Positions 52,601 through 60,500 of a stretch of 64,000 bases of DNA are shown here, one piece after another. Numbering within the stretch: position 1 is the first letter of the stretch; every line of letters starts with the position of its first letter. The translations under genes were made by a program, and so were the position numbers. The notes beneath the pieces were generated by a model that was not told the DNA's origin, did no database searches, and saw only the letters and a program-made list of their open reading frames with translations. This stretch comes from Megalonaias nervosa (taxonomy: Eukaryota; Mollusca; Bivalvia; Unionida; Unionidae). Where the stretch lies: assembly GCA_016617855.1 (NCBI GenBank), contig JAECUM010003652.1:1-64000 (forward strand), written 5' to 3'.

Positions 52601-55600
52601 TTGGAAAATTTAAGTCTGTTTGAAGGGGCTTCCCTACAACTGTTGATTGTGGAGACCACACAAGATCTCTTCTGCAAAATGCAAAAAATAGTAGATCTGT
52701 CACTGCAGAAAGGAAAGGACAGCTAGGATTGATGCATTTCCTAGTGCATCAATCAATAAAGGTTTTCTACTTGTCATCATACACCTTTGAGGTAGATCAT
52801 CTCCAGGCTTGAATGATGCAGTTGGCAATCTTGTTTGAAAACTCTGCCTGACAGATGCTTGGGATGAGCCGATCATGAAGGTACATAATCTGTGGTTTTT
52901 TATGAAGAAGACATCCCTTTTCTTGTGACAGGAGATTCAATCTGCAATCTTGCTCAAAATCTTCGACTGACAGATTGACTGTGACAAGCCAAGCAAGAAG
53001 GCAGAGAATTTGAGAGGATTGTGAAAAGAGATCCTTTGTGTTGGAACAGTAGATTCTTCCAGTGAGGTAATACTTTGGGTTGGGCTATCAACATGAACTG
53101 AATTACTCATGAAAATGAAAACACAAAAATTAATACCCACAAAAACAAATCAATTTGCTGTGATTACCCACTGATGCATCATGACAAGTATTGTGGAGAG
53201 GAAAATAATGGGTTTGGAACCATCATGGAACTTACAGTAAAATCTGCTCTAGTGATGAACAGAATATAACAAATACAGAAGAATATGGGCCATGATATGC
53301 TTGTCTCATGACCTTTTCCATCTTAATGACCTTGACTTTTGAGCTAGAGACTTGAATCTGAATAAAGTTTGATTAAAAAAGCTTTTGGGGTTCAAAAGTG
53401 ACAACATCGATAAGGAAACAGACCACCTCTTACATCAGCAATTGTTACAAACTCTTTTTAAATTCAGAGAATTTTAGTCTCTCACGAGATAACAGTTAAT
53501 TATCCACTAGAAGTGTTAAAGTATTTTTCAAATAACACTATAGGTACATTTTGAATAATTCTGATATAGTGATGGACTTGTACTCTAAGGGTTGAATGTT
53601 TGATACCTGCCCATACCATCCCAAGCTAACTATGGCCAGAAGAGCTAAAAATCTTCTTAAGGTTGTAGCATTTTTAGAAATAGTGGCCATATTTGAGAGT
53701 GGATTAGCATCATTGGTAGACATTTTAAATGCCTCTGTGTAAGGATGATCAAGTTTGATTGAAACTGGGCCAGTTGTTTTTGAGAATGATAGCTGATGTA
53801 CAATGGACACATGAGCTAAACAAGCACTATTAAAAAAGCTGAGAAGTTCATAAAAACATTTTTCTTTCCCTATTCATGTCTAAAAGCCCCTGGATTACCT
53901 GCAGAAAGAACAAGGTTGCACTTTTATTTGTAAGAGCTTTTAAGGTTTCTGCAAGTGAACAACCACTAATAAAGGATGTGGCAATAGATGTTGTTGTTAT
54001 AGGGTTTAACGCCATTTTTCAGCACAAGATTGGGTATACATGGCGGCCAGTATAAATGGTGGAGGAAGAACCAGGGAAAATCCCGGAAAGAACCACCGAC
54101 CCACGAGAAGCTACTGGCAAGCTTTCTCACATACACACATTGGCCGAACCTGAGACTCAAACCCATGCAGTCAGAGGTGAGATGGCAGTGATCCATAATA
54201 GTGAGTGCTTTAGACCACTGAGCCACTAGAGGACCCCGGCAATAGACGTAGTTTTGTCCTTGGAAAATTACAGACTATGGTTAAGCAGCCACTTATAGCT
54301 GGTGAAAATGTGGTATTGCATCCAGTACAATAAAAAGGCAAAACTAATGTGTAATCACATAATTCTGCTGGCCTTTGAATCTAGTAAATGATAGACAATC
54401 TGATAATGAGTAAGATATGAAAGAATGAGGAAGTACCCCATCCCCCTACCACTTGTGCAGAACACAAAGTCTCTCCTGCTGATTGTACTATGGGGTAATG
54501 TAAATTTATTACCATATATACTTGCTTATAAGTCTAGTCAACTGCAATAAATGAAGATCCTGATCTGTTGTAGCATAATGCACCTGTGGATCAGGGTCTA
54601 TGAAGTTTGTTCTAGTGATTACTCCAAACAAACAGCACAGACCCAGGTCTGCCAGCGCATTATGAACACAATTGAGGATATAGTTGATGCTGCAGTGGAT
54701 TAAAGAGTTTTATCTCGAGTACAGAGTTTAAAATATTTTTAATCATAAAAGTGAAGTTGGAATGCATTTTGAAATAATTTAAAAGGTGTTCCTCAACTTA
54801 CGACTCGAAAAAAATGATGTGTGCCAGAACATACAGTACACAAAAAAATTACTTAAAAAATTAATTTATTGCATTCCAACATATACGGTAAATATGGCAC
54901 ACAGACCCTGATCTGCTAGTGCATTATGTAGTGACAGATATGGGTCTGTGCAGTTTGCAGTTGGACTTGACTTATAAGCAATTATATCTGGTATCTTTTG
55001 TGGAGAACAATGAGCTTGAATTTTATGGCTGCTACAAATCATGAATTTAAAGTGACTGGCCATACATAAAACGTTTTAAACTATGGATGGATGGCCAGTT
55101 GCCATAAGATAATTTGGCCCGCTTAAGACAAAAGATCAATGGAAAGACATACAGATGGACAAGAGTAATATGATATGAGCCAATCACATATGTGGTGGAC
55201 ATTACAAAATTGGTATGACATGTATTTTCCATACTACTCATGTAAAGAAATGATATTTCGGTGTAGAAGGCGAATCTCAGTCTCTCCTAACTCCACTGCA
55301 GTAATGACTGATGTGCTGGGATCTAACTCACAGATCAGTTTGTCTTGAACTTCCAAATAAAACTGGGAGGATGGCATCTTGATGTCTGAAATAATTATAA
55401 ACCAAAATTTATACCAAATCTTGTACAAGAACACAGATATTGAGGAGTTCTCTTCAGAATTCCCAACTGCTTACATGTCTGATAAATCCTGCACTTTGTG
55501 CTTAGGGGCTACCTGAATACTGAGTATCATTTACCATATGAAAGACTGCATCCAAGGCTGATAAATCCTGCACTCTGAGCCTAGGGGCTACCTAAATAAT

Positions 55601-56560
55601 TAGTATCAGTTACCATATAAAGAAATGCATCCAAAACTGACAGATCTTGCACCAAGAGTCTAAGAGCTACCTCAGCAATACAGACCTGCCACCCGAGTGG
55701 AACAAAAATAAGGATCACAAAGGAAATAATCGGGATTTGGAAAAAAAGCAGGAACAATGTTTGAGACCATATATTTACGAAGAGTTTACAAAGGACTTGA
55801 CATCACTGTCTTATGCTACTTAATGTGAAAGACATGCTATTCATGCTGTGAAAATCGATCATTTTCCATTTTCATCTTTTATGCTGATATTTAGTGTTAA
55901 TTCCATTAACTCACTAAATAGCAGCATAAAAGATGAAAATGGAAAAATGATAGATTTTCATGGTGTGACTGTTGTGTATTCCTCAAAGGGTATTTTCAAA
56001 GGGAATTTTTTTTTTTAAAATTGTCATTTGTAAAATCGGGACTGTGGATTAAAAAATTGGAAAATCAGAATTTTAAGATTTGTAAACAAAAATTTGTGAT
56101 AATCACAGGTAAATCAGGATAAGTGGAAGGTCTCAATAGTCAAGGATCGCGCTGGGCTTCGCCAATGTCGCAAATTGGGATTTTTTTATTATTGGTGACA
56201 AAATATACCAAATGGCGATTTTTTTGGCGACAACATTTTTGGCTCTTAAAACTGTTTATACAGTCTTGGGTTTGGAGTGGAGAAATTCAAAGGCACCTTG
56301 AAAGGAAGCCGCAGACATGGATATAAAGTGCACTGGAATCTATTGTTACATAAAACAAATCCTTTAGTCATATTGACAAATTACGCTAACGGAGCATTGT
56401 TATATCATAATCCTCTTATGCTGATGTCTGGCCTTATTACTGTAATATGACCCAAATAGTCATGCTACCTGACACCACCCCGGAAGGCGAGAACGGGAAC
56501 GACTACAATCAATCAGACGATGGCAATACTTTTTCTTTATTACCTTTGAAGCACTGATCG

Positions 56561-56624
<64 letters not shown>

Positions 56625-57490
56625 TAAGCAAATGGAAAAAATTCTGTCTCAATGTTCTACAATTATTTGGTGTTGCAGCAACAATAACAAAAGGGCATTT
56701 GTTTGGTCCTTTAGAGGCACCTTCAATAACACATGCACCTTCCCCAAAGCCAGCCGACGACCTTATATCACAGGAAGCCAGGAACAAGCTTAAATAAATG
56801 CATTGTTTCTTTTTTTAATAGTTATTGGAACATATTTATTGTACCGTGAAGGTTTCCTGTTTACAACAAAAAAGTTCATGCTTATGATTTTGCCGTAGCA
56901 ATATCTTTATTTTTTCAAAATACTGGAAATATAATTTGGATTTTACGCTGCCTTTGTAAGAATGGCAGCGTAAAATCCAAATTATATCTCTAATATTTTG
57001 AAACAACAGATATCTTTCTGTCAACTTAAAAGAAGGTGGGACATCTCGTAAGAATGTCAAACTTTTTTTCACATGTTATCATTTCCTATGAATAGCCGCG
57101 TCCCCTTGGTAGCCTCGGCATGATGGAAATTGTCTCTAGCTGACCAAAACCTAGGCCAGTTTAAATGTATATGAAGCATATAAACAACTATACAGCCACG
57201 TGCTGCTAGGATAATGAATCTGAGAGTGTATTGTTTCGTGAAACGTATTTGTTGACAATGAAATATAGAACAAACGAGGACTACCTTTTTATATAAATAC
57301 GTGTTAGGTGTGTTTTCTAACGAGATTTGACTGATACATGAATTTTCTAACATATGATCTAAAACTCGAATTCGTGGATTTTTCATATTTATGTGCATTT
57401 AATACATTGTGAAGTGTATTATAAAAATGTAAGTTGTCAATACACAAGTGTATCGCAGACTAGTTATTTTCATTAATCAAAATTTCCATT

Positions 57491-57546
<56 letters not shown>

Positions 57547-60500
57547 AATCCTAGTCACTGAAGACAAGTCACCTCTTACAAATTTCGCTTGTATGCGAAA
57601 TTTCAATCTATTTTCAGCCCCCCCCCCCCCATATAACGTCTGCTTATGTCGACAATATTACCTTGGTCCCGAGGTTGTGGAGACAAACAGATAGCACTCT
57701 ATTATGAAAATGGCAACATTTTTTAAAAATTGGCGACAAAATATTGAGGTTGGCGATTTTTTGGGCGACAACTTTTTAAAGCCAGCGCCATCCCCGATAA
57801 TGAGAATCAGTTGCTATATGAAGGACTGAAATCCAAGTTTGACAAATCCTGCACCTTGAGTCTATGGACTACATCAATGATCATCATTTTTTTTATATTA
57901 ACAAATTTGGTAGTCCAATGGGATACTGCATGCTATCATGTAGGGATTTCACTGGGATGGGTCAGCATCAATTTTCAACAAAAGTATGGCATACAATCGA
58001 ACAGAATTCATGTTATTACGGGCCCATTTATATATATTCAGTTGGAATCAATCATTTGTTTTGCTCCAAAAACCAATGTTAAGAGCAATATTATAAGATA
58101 TTTGGCCCGTAACATTTTCTTTTGGCCCCTTTTTTAATTTTCAAATGGCCCATTGTTTTCATATTTTGCCTTACTTAATACAGGTAAGTGGAACATTGGC
58201 CTGTGATAGAGTCGCACTTGTTTTCTGAACTTGACTTGTTATATAAATTATTTCATAAATAAACTAGAAATGTGTCCATATGCCATGGATGCCCCAACAA
58301 TATGATGCAAATAAATGGCAAAGTCTTAAGGCAGGTTGGACTACAACTGAAAAAATGGTTCAAAACAGTAAATATTAAATTTGACCTAAGTTTTCCTTAT
58401 ATTACAAAGCCTGTTACCAAATTTTATTTTTTAATCCATTCAGTTTTTCAACTTTGCCTTCTTTCAGATTTTGTCAAATTATTCAGTGGTTGTTGAGAAA
58501 GAATCATTAAAATATCTTGCCCTTTTTAGTAATGTAGTCCATATTTGATAATGATCAGCATCATTTGTATAATTTGAATGGCTTTCATATAAAGATGCTT
58601 TGTATCAAATTTCATCATATTCTGTTGGGAAGTTTTTACGAAGAACTCATTCAAAAGTTTTTCTATTTTTATTAATGGTGGCAATATATAATGGCAGATT
58701 GGCATTGTCTGTATAAAATTGAAAGACCTTTATGCCAAAATGCTTTCTGTCAAACCTTTTTGGTTTGTTAATGGCACATTTAGCTATATCATACTGAGGA
58801 AATATCAAACTCAGCCAATTCTGCTTAGCATTTTTGAGGAGTTATTTAAACATTTTACTATTGTTAGTAAAGGTGGCCATATCTGATGATGGATCTGTAG
58901 CATTTGCGTAAAACTGCAAGGTCTTAATGCCAGGATGCGTTCTATCAAATTCTGTCATCAAATTCTGTTCAGTGATCTGCAAGAAAAGGATGTCTAAAGG
59001 TATTTCCATTTTCAGTAATGGTGACAGTATTGGAACAAACTTTAAATCCCCTCATGCAAGGATGCTTCCTGTGAAGTCTGGTGGAAATTGGCCTTGTGGT
59101 TTCTATTGTTTATGGACAAGATGACTCACAATACACAATGGACAAAAATTGGGATAAACTTTGCAAATAAAGACCATCAACAGAGGCTGTGCTGTCATTA
59201 GAATATTATTAACTGTATTTACTAACTACATGAGAAAGGCCAAATTATTGTGCTACCACAAAATTACACAGGCCTTGGAGAAGTCATGGAGGTTCAGTGG
59301 TTAACATGCTGGACTTATGACCCAATGGGTACAGGTTCAAATCCTACCAACAGATCAGCCAAAGTTGGTTACCGAAGTTAGACAATCACATAACAAGTGA
59401 GATTTACACTCCCGAGAAGGTCCACATCCCCATCTCAAACCACTGAAAACAAAGTTTCTTCTGCCAAAAGTGCTATGATGTACTGTAAATTTATGATTTT
59501 TATAAACCAATATCCTGGATTTCTTGGTAGCTCCAATACATGAATTTAAAGACCCAAGGAACAATGATCCTCATGTAGAAACAAAATACCTCTTCCCCAA
59601 TGAACAAACTAAAGTTCAAACAAAAATGACATTTTTTACGCCAAACTATTCACCATCATATTTTAATCAAAATGCCTATCAACACACATATCACATTGCT
59701 GGTCTTATCATCTTTTTGAAGGTCTTTCAGTGGTAGGCTGGTGCAGTTTTATAAGTTTTGACATCTTGGGTGTATTTCTAGCATGCAGATTATTTATTAT
59801 CTGTTCTTATGCCATTCTCATCCTTGAAAAGATAAAAAACAAAATTAAACCACTTCCAGACTACCTGTTTGTTGTCAGTGATTTTAATTCAGTCTTTTGG
59901 GCCATTAAAAGCTACTCCGTTTAATCGGATGTAGGACTCATTATGGTCACCACGTCCTTTGTTTTGCACAGCGTGAATGCTTTAAAACATTTTATTACTA
60001 TTTTCATGTCTTCACTTAAACTTGGAAAGCACTATGGTGTTATCTTCAAAACAAAAGAAATAATGCAATTTCCTCATAAAAGAAAAATCTTATCTAGAAC
60101 AAGTCTGAATATGAAAGCATAGATGACTAACAGCCAAATCCTTCGCATTGTGCTTCATGCAGATACAAAACAACCGCCGTGGACACAGACACTCATTTCT
60201 AACACTGAGTTAGGAATTTATTAAAAACACCCACTCCCCATCTATAAACTAACAAGGTTATGATAACTTGTGTGGTTTGGAATGTGCCCCCTTTGTTGAT
60301 CCCGTGCTAATTTTGTGTTAATTTTTAAATCCTGTTGGCACTTTCATTCGCGGATGACATATATCAGCGTAAAATAAGACATTCCAAACTTGTTCCCCAC
60401 ATGATTTAAGACCTATACAGATCATTTTTTAATCACATCTTTTCATGAAGTTTCTCTGTTGCTTTTTATCTATTTCTACTGAGTCTGGATGCCTATGCTT

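Larger units (their letters stand above)
56138..57795. mobile_element. TIR element with TGGCGACAA-rich ends (1.65 kb)
   Basis: GGATCGCGCTGGGCTTCGCC at the left resembles GGATGGCGCTGGCTTTAAA reversed at the right. Both ends carry repeated TTGGCGAC / GTCGCCAA motifs. The interior holds (TA)n, (CT)n and C14 runs and a strong hairpin, but no recognisable transposase. The same TGGCGACAAATTTT motif occurs near 7160, by the hAT fragment. Confidence 0.5.

Noticed and set aside
56509..56787. ORF with an Ile-Tyr run
   Set aside because: It is a translation through the (TA)n microsatellite.
57069..57398. 109-codon minus-strand ORF
   Set aside because: No recognisable domain, inside a TIR element, AT-rich. 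Probably chance.
59284..59360. Possible tRNA gene
   Set aside because: The A and B boxes are visible, but the acceptor and anticodon stems do not pair properly, and sequence beyond it looks like a SINE body.
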